A stretch of DNA of 64,000 bases from positions 341,434 through 405,433 of the forward strand of contig NZ_FRXO01000005.1 of assembly GCF_900148505.1 (NCBI RefSeq). The letters are read 5' to 3'. Numbering within the stretch: the first letter of the stretch is position 1; each line of letters starts with the position of its first letter. The notes beneath the pieces were generated by a model that worked only from the letters and a program-made list of their open reading frames with translations, made no database searches and was not told where the DNA came from. The position numbers and the translations under genes were made by a program. Source of the DNA: Pseudoxanthobacter soli DSM 19599. GTDB lineage: Bacteria; Pseudomonadota; Alphaproteobacteria; Rhizobiales; Segnochrobactraceae. Below are positions 56,044 to 64,000 of this stretch, in pieces.

Positions 56044-58725
56044 ATGAAGAAGACGCTTTTCGGTTTCATCTGGCGGTACAGCAAGCGGCAGCAGATCATC
56101 ATCGTCCTGATCACCGTCCTGTCGTTCCCGCTGGTCTATGCCTCGCTCGAACTGCCGAAGCTGATCGTCAACGACGCCCTGCAGGGCGACAAGTTCCCGC
56201 GCACCTTCTATGGATTCGAGCTCGACCAGGTGCCGTACCTGATCGTGCTCTGCTTCTGCTTTCTCGGGCTCGTCGTCCTCAACAACGTCGTCAAGCTGGT
56301 CCTCAATATCTACAAGGGCCTTGTCGGCGAGCGGATGCTGCGGCGCCTGCGATTCCAGCTGTTCTCCCAGATCGTCCGCTTCCGGCCGGCGCATTTCCGC
56401 AAGGTGTCGAGCGGCGAGCTGATTCCGATGGTCACCGCGGAGGTGGAGGACCTCGGCGCCTTCATCGGCGACTCGATCGCGGTGCCGGCGTTCCAGGGCG
56501 GCACGCTGCTCGTCTATATCAGCTTCATCTTCATCCAGGATCCGCTGCTCGGCCTCGCCTCCATCGCGCTCTATCCGGTGCAGGGCTACATCATCCCCAA
56601 GCTCCAGAGGCGGGTGATCATCCTGTCGCGCGAGCGCATCAAGAACATCCGCCGCATCTCCGATCGCATCGGCGAGACCGTCGGCGGCTCCGTCGACATG
56701 CACGCCAACGGCACCAGCGCCTGGCACGTCGCCAACATCTCGGACCGGCTCTACGAGAACTTCGTCATCCGCTTCGCCATCTTCCGGCGGAAGTACATGA
56801 TCAAGTTCGTCAACAACTTCCTCAACCAGCTTCCGCCGTTCATGTTCTATCTGATCGGCGGCCTGCTGGTGATCAACGGCGAGATGTCGTTCGGCGCTCT
56901 GGTCGCGGTGCTCGCAGCCTACAAGGACCTGGCCGCGCCGTGGCTGGAACTCCTGAACTATTATCAGGACATGGCGAACGTCTCGGTCAAGTACGAGACC
57001 ATCGTCGAGAACTTCGATCCGCCGGAGATCTATCCGGTGAACCGCATGAGCCGCGACGACGACGACGGCAGCGAAAGGCTGAAGGGCGACGTCGCCCTCG
57101 TCAACGCCACGGGGGGCCACACCGCGACGAGCCCGGAGGTGCGCGACGTGTCGTTCTCCATCCCGGGCGGCCGTCACGCCGTTCTCGTCGGCGACGACAC
57201 CAGCGGGCGCACCGAGGCCCTTCAGATGCTGGCCGGGTTGCTGGCGCCGCAGGTCGGGCGCGTCGAGATCGGCGGGCGCGATCTCTCAAGTGTCGCCGAA
57301 ACCATGCTCGGCCGTTCCATCGCCTATTCGTCCTCAAGCCCCTACCTCTTTAACACCACCATCCGCACCAACGTGGCCTATGGCCTGCGCCACAAGCCGA
57401 TGGGCCCGCCGGAAATGCCGGAGGAGACGCTGGCGAAGCGCCGCGCCGAAGCCGAAGCGACCGCGAGCACCACCGACGAGTTCGACGCGCCGTGGGACGA
57501 CTTCGCCCGCGCCGGGGTCGAGAACATGGAAGGGCTCGAGGAGAAGATCATCGATATCCTCGAGCATCTTGGGCTGCGCGAGGACCTCTACCGCATCGGC
57601 CTTCAGGCCCGGATCTCGCCCGATGCCTCGAGCGAGTTCGTGCACGCCATCATCACGGTGCGACGCTCCATCGGAGAGCGTGTCGAGGCCGACCCGAACC
57701 TCGCCGATCTCGTGGAACTCTGGAACCCGCGCGAGATCAACCACAGCGCGACGATTGCGGAGAACATCCTGTTCGCGCTGCCGTCCGATCCGGCGACCTC
57801 CCTTGGCTCCATCCCGCACGACCCGCTCGTCGCGCGGTTCCTGGCGGAGGCGAACCTCGCGGACGATCTCGTCCATGTCGGCATTGCCGTCGCCCGCACC
57901 ATGATCGAACTGTTCTCGACCATGCGCGACGACGACGCCTTCGTCGGCTCCTATTCGTTCCTCACCGCCGAGGAACTGCCGGCCTACGAGGCGCGGCTGA
58001 AGAAGGTGAAGGGCGACAGCCTGGACGGCCTGAACAGCCTCGACCGCAACGATCTGATCGGACTTGCCTTCCGCGTGGTTCCGGCGCGCCACCGCATCTT
58101 CGACCTCACGCCGTCGCTGATCGAGCGCGTCATCGCCGGGCGCGACCTGTTCCGCGAGAAGGTGCTGCCTGCCGCCGACGGACGCTACGTGCCGTTCGAT
58201 CCGGAGGTTTATATCTCCTCGCTCTCGATCGAGGACAACCTCCTGTTCGGCAAGGTCAGGGCCGACCGGCGCGGCGCCCGCGAGCGCACCGATGAGTTCG
58301 TGCGCGAGACCGTCGCGGCGCTCGGCCTCCGGGCGCCGGTGGTGCGCGCCGCGCTCGATTTCGAGGTCGGCGTCGCCGGTGCCAGATTGACCGCCGGCCA
58401 GCGCCGCAAGATCGGAATCGCCCGGGCGCTCATGAAGGATGTGCCGACAATCGTTCTCGACGACGTGCTGGATCTCGATCCACAGACGCTGTCGTTCGTG
58501 CGCGAACGCTGCGAAGGGCGGACCCTTGTGATCGGCGCCGAGCCGGGTCTTATCCCGGCGGCGTTCGATCTCTACATACGGATGCTGGACGGACGCTTGG
58601 TGTCCAGCGGGTCTTACGATACGGTGACGGGAGCCGATATGGCCGAGCACGGGGGCGCGGACGTCAAGGGCGCCCCCGAGGAAGCCGAGGAACGCCCCGT
58701 GGCGATTGGGGAGGCCGGCGCGTGA
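56044..58725 (+). CDS. ABC-exporter-like protein with degenerate, enlarged nucleotide-binding domain
   Basis: 893 residues, far above the ~600 usual for a half exporter. Residues 1-325 are a normal type IV exporter membrane domain (six helices; FVNNFLNQLPPFMFYLIGGL). In the ATPase part Walker A is GDDTSGRT (383-390), lacking the lysine; the Q-loop glutamine is absent (AYSSSSPYLFNTT, 427-439); the signature is LTAGQ (782-786); Walker B is TIVLDDV (802-808), lacking the catalytic glutamate; no switch histidine is seen. About 390 residues separate Walker A and the signature, and contain three related blocks (starting about 438, 569 and 727). Probably a weak or non-hydrolysing ATPase. It is co-translated with a cyclic-nucleotide-binding protein. 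Confidence 0.9.
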   Translation: MKKTLFGFIWRYSKRQQIIIVLITVLSFPLVYASLELPKLIVNDALQGDKFPRTFYGFELDQVPYLIVLCFCFLGLVVLNNVVKLVLNIYKGLVGERMLRRLRFQLFSQIVRFRPAHFRKVSSGELIPMVTAEVEDLGAFIGDSIAVPAFQGGTLLVYISFIFIQDPLLGLASIALYPVQGYIIPKLQRRVIILSRERIKNIRRISDRIGETVGGSVDMHANGTSAWHVANISDRLYENFVIRFAIFRRKYMIKFVNNFLNQLPPFMFYLIGGLLVINGEMSFGALVAVLAAYKDLAAPWLELLNYYQDMANVSVKYETIVENFDPPEIYPVNRMSRDDDDGSERLKGDVALVNATGGHTATSPEVRDVSFSIPGGRHAVLVGDDTSGRTEALQMLAGLLAPQVGRVEIGGRDLSSVAETMLGRSIAYSSSSPYLFNTTIRTNVAYGLRHKPMGPPEMPEETLAKRRAEAEATASTTDEFDAPWDDFARAGVENMEGLEEKIIDILEHLGLREDLYRIGLQARISPDASSEFVHAIITVRRSIGERVEADPNLADLVELWNPREINHSATIAENILFALPSDPATSLGSIPHDPLVARFLAEANLADDLVHVGIAVARTMIELFSTMRDDDAFVGSYSFLTAEELPAYEARLKKVKGDSLDGLNSLDRNDLIGLAFRVVPARHRIFDLTPSLIERVIAGRDLFREKVLPAADGRYVPFDPEVYISSLSIEDNLLFGKVRADRRGARERTDEFVRETVAALGLRAPVVRAALDFEVGVAGARLTAGQRRKIGIARALMKDVPTIVLDDVLDLDPQTLSFVRERCEGRTLVIGAEPGLIPAAFDLYIRMLDGRLVSSGSYDTVTGADMAEHGGADVKGAPEEAEERPVAIGEAGA

Positions 58726-59171
58726 GTCTGGATATCGAAGTCGACGCCCTGAAGCGGGTGCCGCTGTTCCGCGGCATCGATCCGGCGAAGCTGCGTCTCC
58801 TGGCCTATATCAGCGAACGGATCCGCTTCCGGCAGGGCGAGCGGCTCTGCCAGCAGGGCGAGCGCGGCGAGACGGCCTATATCATCCTGTCCGGCAAGGC
58901 CGACGTCGTCATCCGCACCGGCGAGGGTGAGCGCGCCGTCGCCGAGGTGCGCCAGCACGACATCGTCGGCGAGATCTCGATCCTGATCGACGTGCCGCGC
59001 ACCGCTTCGGTCGTGGCGGCAACCGACGTCACGGCGCTCGCGATATCGAAGGATAATTTTCTCAAGATGTTGACCCGATTCCCCGAGATGGGTCTGGAAG
59101 TGATGCGGGTGCTGGCTCATCGTCTCGAACGGACGACGCGGGATCTCGCGCACGTGGGCAGGCAGTCTTAG
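58722..59171 (+). CDS. Stand-alone cyclic-nucleotide-binding domain protein
   Basis: 149 residues; GTG 58722 overlaps the ABC gene stop (GTGA). It is one Crp-type beta-roll with the phosphate-binding cassette GEISILIDVPRTASVVA, including Glu84 and Arg93, which normally contact the ribose and cyclic phosphate of cAMP or cGMP. No helix-turn-helix follows, only a short helix, so it is not a transcription factor. Coupling suggests it regulates the ABC-like protein. Confidence 0.93.
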   Translation: MSLDIEVDALKRVPLFRGIDPAKLRLLAYISERIRFRQGERLCQQGERGETAYIILSGKADVVIRTGEGERAVAEVRQHDIVGEISILIDVPRTASVVAATDVTALAISKDNFLKMLTRFPEMGLEVMRVLAHRLERTTRDLAHVGRQS

Positions 59172-59173
59172 CG

Positions 59174-60019
59174 GTGACCGATCTCAGGGAACAGGGCGGC
59201 GAGCGGATCGAGATCCGTTTCTGGGGCGTGCGGGGATCGTTGCCGACGCCGGGTACCCAGATGATGCGCTATGGCGGCGAGACGATCTGTTTCGAGATCA
59301 AGATCGGCGGCCAGCGGGTGATCGTCGATTGCGGCTCGGGCGCACGGCGCCTCGGCAAGGCGCTGCTCGACGAAGCGCCCCTCGACGTCGACATCCTGTT
59401 CACGCATTCCCACCTCGACCACGTCTGCGGGCTGCCGTTCTTCAAGCCGGCCTACATGCCGGGCTGCAGCGTGCGGCTCTGGGCGGGGCATCTGCCGAGC
59501 GCCGAGGCCCACCGCGAAGCCATCAGCCGGCTGATGTCGCCGCCGCTGTTCCCGGTGAAGCCGAAGGAGATGCGCGCCTGCCAGTTCCGGCATTTCGCGC
59601 CAGGCGACCGGGTCGTGCTGCCGTCGGGCATCGAGGCGACGACGGTGGCGCTCAACCATCCCGGCGGCGCGACCGGCTACCGGTTCGACCACGAAGGCGC
59701 GTCGGTGTGCATCATCACCGACCACGAGCACGGCAATGCCGAAGTCGACGCGGCGCTGGAGGATTTCGTCCGCGGCGCCGACATCATGGCCTATGACGCC
59801 GCCTACACGGAGGCGGATTATCCCCGGTTCATCGGGTGGGGCCATTCGACCTGGGAAAAGGCGCTCGACCTTGCCGAGCGCGCCGGCGTGCGGGTCCCGG
59901 TCATGATTCATCACGACATCTATCGCACCGACGACGCGCTCGACGAGCTCCTGTCGCTTGCCCGCGAGCGATTTCCCGCCGTGATCGCGGGTTACGAGGG
60001 TTTGGTGCTCAAAATTTAG
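59174..60019 (+). CDS. Metallo-beta-lactamase-fold hydrolase (phosphodiesterase-like)
   Basis: 281 residues from GTG 59174, 2 bp after the previous stop. Metal motif THSHLDH (His78, His80, Asp82, His83), then LNHPGGATGYRF (His about 157), CIITDHEH and VMIHHDIY supply further ligands. The opening EIRFWGVRGSLPTPG is typical of the PhnP/RNase Z-like phosphodiesterase branch, not of antibiotic beta-lactamases. Substrate unknown; a cyclic nucleotide is one possibility given the neighbour. Confidence 0.9.
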   Translation: MTDLREQGGERIEIRFWGVRGSLPTPGTQMMRYGGETICFEIKIGGQRVIVDCGSGARRLGKALLDEAPLDVDILFTHSHLDHVCGLPFFKPAYMPGCSVRLWAGHLPSAEAHREAISRLMSPPLFPVKPKEMRACQFRHFAPGDRVVLPSGIEATTVALNHPGGATGYRFDHEGASVCIITDHEHGNAEVDAALEDFVRGADIMAYDAAYTEADYPRFIGWGHSTWEKALDLAERAGVRVPVMIHHDIYRTDDALDELLSLARERFPAVIAGYEGLVLKI

Positions 60020-60040
60020 GCTTCGGCCTCTCCGGACCGG

Positions 60041-60059
60041 GGCCGCGCATTGCGCGGCC
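60041..60059. terminator. Hairpin between convergent MBL and metC genes
   Basis: ggccgcgc (60041-60048) pairs perfectly with gcgcggcc (60052-60059) across a 3-nt loop. It lies in the 49-bp gap between converging genes. Not followed by a T-run, so a terminator role is only likely by position. Confidence 0.5.
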
Positions 60060-60068
60060 GCGGCCGTC

Positions 60069-61268
60069 TCAGCCCTGCGCCACGGCCATCGCCGCGAAGC
60101 CGGCTTCAAGGTCGGCGATCAGATCGGCCGGGTCCTCCAGTCCGATGTGCAGGCGCAGCAGCGTTCCGGAGTGCGTCCACGGCACGGCCGTGCGGCCAAG
60201 CTCGGGCCGCGCGCGGACGATCAGGCTCTCGTAGCCGCCCCACGAATAGCCCATCCCGAACAGCTTGAGCCGGTCGAGGAACGCGATCAGCGCCGCGTCG
60301 GCAACCGGGGCGATCTCGATGGCGAACAGCCCTGACGCGCCCGAGAAGTCACGGCGCCACAGCGCATGGCCGGGATCGTCCGGCAGCGCCGGGTGCCGAA
60401 CGCGCGTCACCTCCGGCCGTGCGGCCAGCCAGCGGGCGATTTCGAGCCCGTTCGCCTGGTGACGGTCGAGCCGCACCGCCATGGTCTTGAGGCCGCGATA
60501 GGCGAGGTAGATATCGTCCGGTCCGACGCACAGGCCGAGCTGGCGATAGGTGTCCTGCAGCGCCGGCCAGACGCGTTCCGACGCCGCGACCGTGCCGATC
60601 ATCACGTCGGAATGGCCGGAGATGTATTTGGTGCCGGCCTGGATCGAGAGGTCGACGCCGTGGGCGAGCGGCTGGAAGAACAGCGGCGTCGCCCAAGTGT
60701 TGTCCATCAGCGTGACGATGCCGCGGCGGGCCGCTTCCGCGGTGATCGCCGGCACGTCCTGCATCTCGAACGTGCCGCTGCCGGGCGCCTCGAGGAAGAT
60801 CGCGCGCGTCTCCGGCCGGATCAGCGCCGCGATGCCGGCGCCGACGGCCGGGTCGTAATAGGTCGTCGTCACGCCGAGCCGCGCCAGCATCCCGTCGCAG
60901 AACTTCCGCGTCGGGCCGTAGACCGTATCGACCATCAGAAGGTGGTCGCCGGGCGACAGCACGCTCATCAGTGCGAGCGTGACGGCGGCGAGGCCGGAGG
61001 GTGCAAGCTTGGTTCCGGCCGCGCCCTCGAGCTCCGTCACGGCATCGGACAGTGCCTCGATGGTGGGGGTGGCGTGCCGCCCGTAGACATAGCGCTGGCG
61101 GTCGGCGAGGTGGGCCTCGGCGTTCTCGAACAGCACCGTCGAGGCATGAACGACCGGCGGATTGACGAAGCCGTGGAACCGATGGCCGTCGTAGCCGCCG
61201 TGAACCACCCGCGTCGCGGGCTTGTGGTCGGGCACCGGGCGGTCGTCGTGCGGCATCGTATCGGTCAT
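60069..61268 (-). CDS. metC: Cystathionine beta-lyase (PLP-dependent trans-sulfuration enzyme)
   Basis: 399 residues. PLP-binding Lys214 is in SIQAGTKYISGHSD, with YGRHATPTIEALSDAVTELEGA and MDNTWATPLFFQPL as further Cys/Met-metabolism family signatures. SGHSDVMIG after the lysine and overall sequence favour the MetC branch over cystathionine gamma-synthase. It should cleave cystathionine to homocysteine. ATG 61256 is an alternative start. Confidence 0.93.
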   Translation of the reverse strand: MTDTMPHDDRPVPDHKPATRVVHGGYDGHRFHGFVNPPVVHASTVLFENAEAHLADRQRYVYGRHATPTIEALSDAVTELEGAAGTKLAPSGLAAVTLALMSVLSPGDHLLMVDTVYGPTRKFCDGMLARLGVTTTYYDPAVGAGIAALIRPETRAIFLEAPGSGTFEMQDVPAITAEAARRGIVTLMDNTWATPLFFQPLAHGVDLSIQAGTKYISGHSDVMIGTVAASERVWPALQDTYRQLGLCVGPDDIYLAYRGLKTMAVRLDRHQANGLEIARWLAARPEVTRVRHPALPDDPGHALWRRDFSGASGLFAIEIAPVADAALIAFLDRLKLFGMGYSWGGYESLIVRARPELGRTAVPWTHSGTLLRLHIGLEDPADLIADLEAGFAAMAVAQG

Positions 61269-61828
61269 GTCAGCTCATCCTGCGGCATCATCAGCGAGCG
61301 CCGGCCTGGTGCCGGCGTGCAAGGCGCGGCCTCCCGGAACCGGAAACCCTCCTGGCTGCCTTGCCGCGAGCCCTGCGAGAGGGGGCGAAGGCAGGTGCCA
61401 TCGAAGGGCCGGCGGAAGATCGGTCCGGTCCCGCATAGCCCATCCTGTTCCCTGCGTCGATGGCTGCGCGGTCGGCGGGAGGCAGTCGCCATCTTCACCG
61501 GCCGGACGCCGGTTCTACCGCTCGTCAGGGGAAATGGCGCCGCAATGCACGGATCGGATGTGGATTTGCCTCCGATTGCCTACGAACGAGGCTTGACCGC
61601 AATAGGGCAATATCCTGTGATGGAGTCAGGGGGGCTGGCAGGAGACGCCATGGGGCAGCGATGCCGCCGTGATGGCGGACGACCGTGAGCCCCTGCCGCC
61701 TTATGGCTGCGGAGCCGGCCTTGTCAGAAGGCCCATTCTCCGTCCACCGGATCGCCTCCTGTCGGATTACAGCGGCAGCGGGCGCGGTTCGTTCGATGTG
61801 ATCGACAAAGATGGGACCACGTCCAACC
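61269..61828. other. 560-bp gap between divergent metC and aapJ
   Basis: No gene is supported; the readings in this stretch are short and lack family-like sequence or ribosome-binding sites. It should carry promoters for metC (leftwards) and aapJ (rightwards). A long leader for aapJ is possible, but I found no recognisable riboswitch fold. Confidence 0.5.
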
Positions 61829-62863
61829 ATGAAGAATAAATTTCTCTCCGTGATGCTCGGCGCCTCGCTTGCGGTGTCGTCGCTCGCCGCTGCGACCGGC
61901 TCCGCCGGTGCCGACACGCTCTCCGACGTGAAGGCGCGTGGCTTCCTCCAGTGCGGCGCGAACACCGGCCTGATCGGCTTCGGCGCGCCGGACGACAAGG
62001 GTGAGTGGACCGGCTTCGATGTCGATTTCTGCCGCGCGGTTGCCGCGGCGGTGTTCGGCGACGCCACCAAGGTGAAGTTCACGCCCCTGAACGCCAAGGA
62101 GCGCTTCACGGCGCTGCAGACCGGCACCGTCGACGTGCTGGCCCGCAACACCACCTGGACGCTGTCGCGCGACTCCCAGATGGGCCTGATGTTCACCGGC
62201 GTCACCTATTATGACGGCCAGGGCTTCATCGTCCGCAAGTCGCTCGGCATCTCGTCGGTGCTGGAGCTGTCTGGCGCCTCGATCTGCGTGCAGACCGGCA
62301 CCACGACCGAGCTCAACCTCGCCGACTATTTCCGCACCCACAACATGCAGTTCAACCCGGTGGTGTTCGAGAGCGCCGACGAGGCGGTGCGCGCCTATGA
62401 CGGCGGCCGCTGCGACGCCTTCACGACCGATCAGTCGGGCCTCTATGCCGAGCGCCTGAAGTTCGCCAACCCCGACGACCACATCGTCCTGCCGGAGCTG
62501 ATCTCCAAGGAGCCGCTCGGTCCCGTCGTCCGCCAGGGCGACGACAAGTGGTTCACGCTGGTGAAGTGGGTCGGCTACGCGATGGTCGACGCCGAGGAAG
62601 CCGGCATCACCTCCAAGAACGTCGACGAGATCAAGGGCTCGACCAACAATCCCGACGTGAAGCGTCTGCTCGGCACCGAAGGTGACTTCGGCCAGGGCCT
62701 CGGGGTGGATAACGCCTGGGTCTACAACATCGTCAAGCAGGTCGGAAACTACGGCGAGGTGTTCGACCGCAATGTCGGCGCCGGAAGCCGCCTGAACATC
62801 GCCCGCGGCCTCAACGCGCTGTGGACCGACAAGGGCCTGCAATACGGCATGCCGGTTCGTTGA
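61829..62863 (+). CDS. aapJ: General L-amino acid ABC transporter, periplasmic binding protein
   Basis: 344 residues from ATG 61829 (MKNKFLSVML). Signal peptide ends about TGSAGA-D. Then GFLQCGANTGLIGFGAPDDKGEWTGFDVDFCRAVAAAV and the AapJ/BztA-type segment RFTALQTGTVDVLARNTTWTLSRD. It captures many L-amino acids for the AapQMP complex. Separated from aapQ by a strong hairpin. Confidence 0.96.
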   Translation: MKNKFLSVMLGASLAVSSLAAATGSAGADTLSDVKARGFLQCGANTGLIGFGAPDDKGEWTGFDVDFCRAVAAAVFGDATKVKFTPLNAKERFTALQTGTVDVLARNTTWTLSRDSQMGLMFTGVTYYDGQGFIVRKSLGISSVLELSGASICVQTGTTTELNLADYFRTHNMQFNPVVFESADEAVRAYDGGRCDAFTTDQSGLYAERLKFANPDDHIVLPELISKEPLGPVVRQGDDKWFTLVKWVGYAMVDAEEAGITSKNVDEIKGSTNNPDVKRLLGTEGDFGQGLGVDNAWVYNIVKQVGNYGEVFDRNVGAGSRLNIARGLNALWTDKGLQYGMPVR

Positions 62864-62872
62864 TCCGAAATG

Positions 62873-62904
62873 CGGAAGGCGGGAACCCCGGTTCCCGCCT
62901 TCCG
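62873..62904 (+). terminator. Perfect 14-bp hairpin between aapJ and aapQ
   Basis: cggaaggcgggaac (62873-62886) pairs perfectly with gttcccgccttccg (62891-62904) across a 4-nt loop. No T-run follows. It probably acts as an mRNA 3' stabiliser or partial terminator that keeps the binding protein more abundant than the permeases. Confidence 0.75.
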
Positions 62905-62937
62905 GCTTCATGGCGACACGTCAACGAGGGCATGCGA

Positions 62938-64000
62938 ATGGCGATGGAATCGTTGCCGGCGACGGCGAAAGTGAAGGACGCCGGAAAAGGGAGAGCATCC
63001 CTGATCAACGACCCCAAGATACGGGGACTTTTCTTCCAGATCGTGCTGATCGGTCTCGTCGTCGCGGTGGCCTATATCGGCATATCGAATGCCGTCGCCA
63101 ACCTGCGGGCCCAGAACATCGCCTCGGGCTTCGGGTTCTGGGACAGGCCCGCCGGCTTCGCGATCTCCCAGACGCTGATCGACTATTCGCCGGCTTCGAG
63201 CTACGGGCGCGCGTTCTTCGTCGGGCTGCTCAACACGCTTCTCGTCGGCGCCGTGGGCATCGTGCTCGCCACCATCCTCGGCTTCGTCGTCGGCATCGCG
63301 CGGCTGTCGCCAAACTGGCTGTTGAGCCGCATCGCGACCGCCTATGTCGACGTGCTCCGCAACATCCCGCTCCTGTTGCAGCTGCTGTTCTGGTATTTCG
63401 CGGTGCTGAAGAGCCTGCCTGCGCCGCGGCAGAGCCTCGATCTCGGCCTCGGCATCTCGCTCAACATCCGCGGCCTGTTCCTGCCCCGGCCGGTGTTCGG
63501 CGAGGGCAGCGGCCTGTTCGACATCGCGGTCATTGTCGCCATCGTGGCCATCGTCGGCCTGCGCACCTGGGCGCGCCGCCGTCAGGACGCGACGGGCCAG
63601 CAGTTCCCGGTGCTGTGGACCTCGCTCGCGCTCATCATCGGCCTCCCGTTCCTGGCGCTCGCCGTCACCGGGTTCCCGGTCCACTTCGACGTGCCCCGGC
63701 TCCAGGGTTTCAACTTCGTCGGCGGCATCACGCTCATCCCGGAACTCGTGGCGCTCATCCTCGGCCTCGTGCTGTTCACGGCCGCCTTCATCGCGGAAAT
63801 CGTGCGCTCCGGCATCGTCGCCGTCAGCAAGGGGCAGAGCGAAGCCGCCGGTGCGCTCGGCCTTCATCCCGGCCAGACGTTGCGGCTGGTGGTCATTCCT
63901 CAGGCCATGCGCGTGATCGTGCCGCCGCTGACGAGCCAGTACCTCAATCTCGTCAAGAACTCGTCGCTCGCCGTTGCGATCGGCTACCCCGACCTCGTCG
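62938..64000 (+). CDS. aapQ: General L-amino acid ABC transporter permease AapQ (truncated at window edge)
   Basis: At least 354 residues from ATG 62938 (gaggg 7 bp upstream; in-frame ATGs at 62932 and 62944 also exist); the gene runs off the right edge still open. Membrane protein with DVLRNIPLLLQLLFWYF, AAFIAEIVRSGIVAVSKGQ and the EAA segment SEAAGALGLHPGQTLRLVVIPQAMRVIVPPLTSQ, characteristic of AapQ/BztB. Works with AapM and AapP, expected just outside the window. Confidence 0.95.
   Translation, partial: MAMESLPATAKVKDAGKGRASLINDPKIRGLFFQIVLIGLVVAVAYIGISNAVANLRAQNIASGFGFWDRPAGFAISQTLIDYSPASSYGRAFFVGLLNTLLVGAVGIVLATILGFVVGIARLSPNWLLSRIATAYVDVLRNIPLLLQLLFWYFAVLKSLPAPRQSLDLGLGISLNIRGLFLPRPVFGEGSGLFDIAVIVAIVAIVGLRTWARRRQDATGQQFPVLWTSLALIIGLPFLALAVTGFPVHFDVPRLQGFNFVGGITLIPELVALILGLVLFTAAFIAEIVRSGIVAVSKGQSEAAGALGLHPGQTLRLVVIPQAMRVIVPPLTSQYLNLVKNSSLAVAIGYPDLV

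Noticed and set aside
58722-59171. Crp/Fnr transcription regulator
   Set aside because: Only the ligand-binding roll is present; the protein ends before a helix-turn-helix could be encoded.
59174-60019. Beta-lactamase
   Set aside because: The fold is metallo-beta-lactamase, but the HSHLDH motif and WGVRGSLPTPG start place it with phosphodiesterase/RNase Z-like hydrolases; no signal peptide.

Overview
The window is very GC-rich, gene-dense DNA from an alphaproteobacterium, most likely of the order Hyphomicrobiales (Rhizobiales). The gene order ccmI-ccmE-ccmF-ccmH / degP / OmpR-type regulator / histidine kinase / glnE / PleC-like kinase / pepN, preceded by a FeuP-FeuQ-like two-component pair, is, as I recall it, the conserved chromosomal order of rhizobial and Brucella-type genomes. 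The end of the window carries the rhizobial aapJ-aapQ amino-acid transporter. No rRNA, tRNA, CRISPR array, insertion sequence or integrase was seen.

Positions 1 to about 18,240 hold what looks like a complete RcGTA-type gene transfer agent (GTA) structural cluster, all on the + strand: a probable small terminase with a 15-bp repeat-encoded linker, large terminase, portal, two small proteins, prohead protease, major capsid protein, head-tail connector, head closure, tail terminator, major tail protein, a tail assembly chaperone pair, tape measure, distal tail protein, two hub/baseplate proteins including an NlpC/P60 peptidase, and the 1300-residue TIM-barrel host-interaction protein. They are followed by a DUF2793 protein, an Rcc01079-type head-spike base and a spike-fibre-like protein. 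Many genes overlap by 4 bp. The second chaperone gene has no start codon ahead of its conserved N-terminal motif, but is joined to the first by an in-frame A_AAC_CCT slippery heptamer, a 5-nt spacer and a 7-bp hairpin: a strong candidate -1 programmed frameshift. A perfect 12-bp terminator hairpin lies inside the cluster after the capsid gene.

Positions 18,250-33,440 (+) are core chromosome: a small secreted protein and a FeuPQ-like two-component system, a lipoprotein, the cytochrome c maturation operon, periplasmic protease DegP with its own two-component system, and GlnE. Positions 33,511-38,902 (-) carry a PleC-like PAS kinase and aminopeptidase N. Positions 39,155-48,552 (+) carry a DMT-family exporter, a membrane adenylate cyclase and a four-gene peptide-type ABC importer.

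Positions 48,682-55,734 (-) carry an ArsB-like transporter and a five-gene block of four glycosyltransferases and a polysaccharide deacetylase-like protein. Divergent to it (56,044-60,019, +) is a three-gene unit: an 893-residue ABC-exporter-like protein with a degenerate nucleotide-binding domain whose helical part looks triplicated, a stand-alone cyclic-nucleotide-binding protein, and a metallo-beta-lactamase-fold hydrolase. This divergent pair of operons is the best candidate for an undescribed system in the window. The window closes with a cystathionine beta-lyase (-) and the aapJ-aapQ operon (+), truncated at the right edge.
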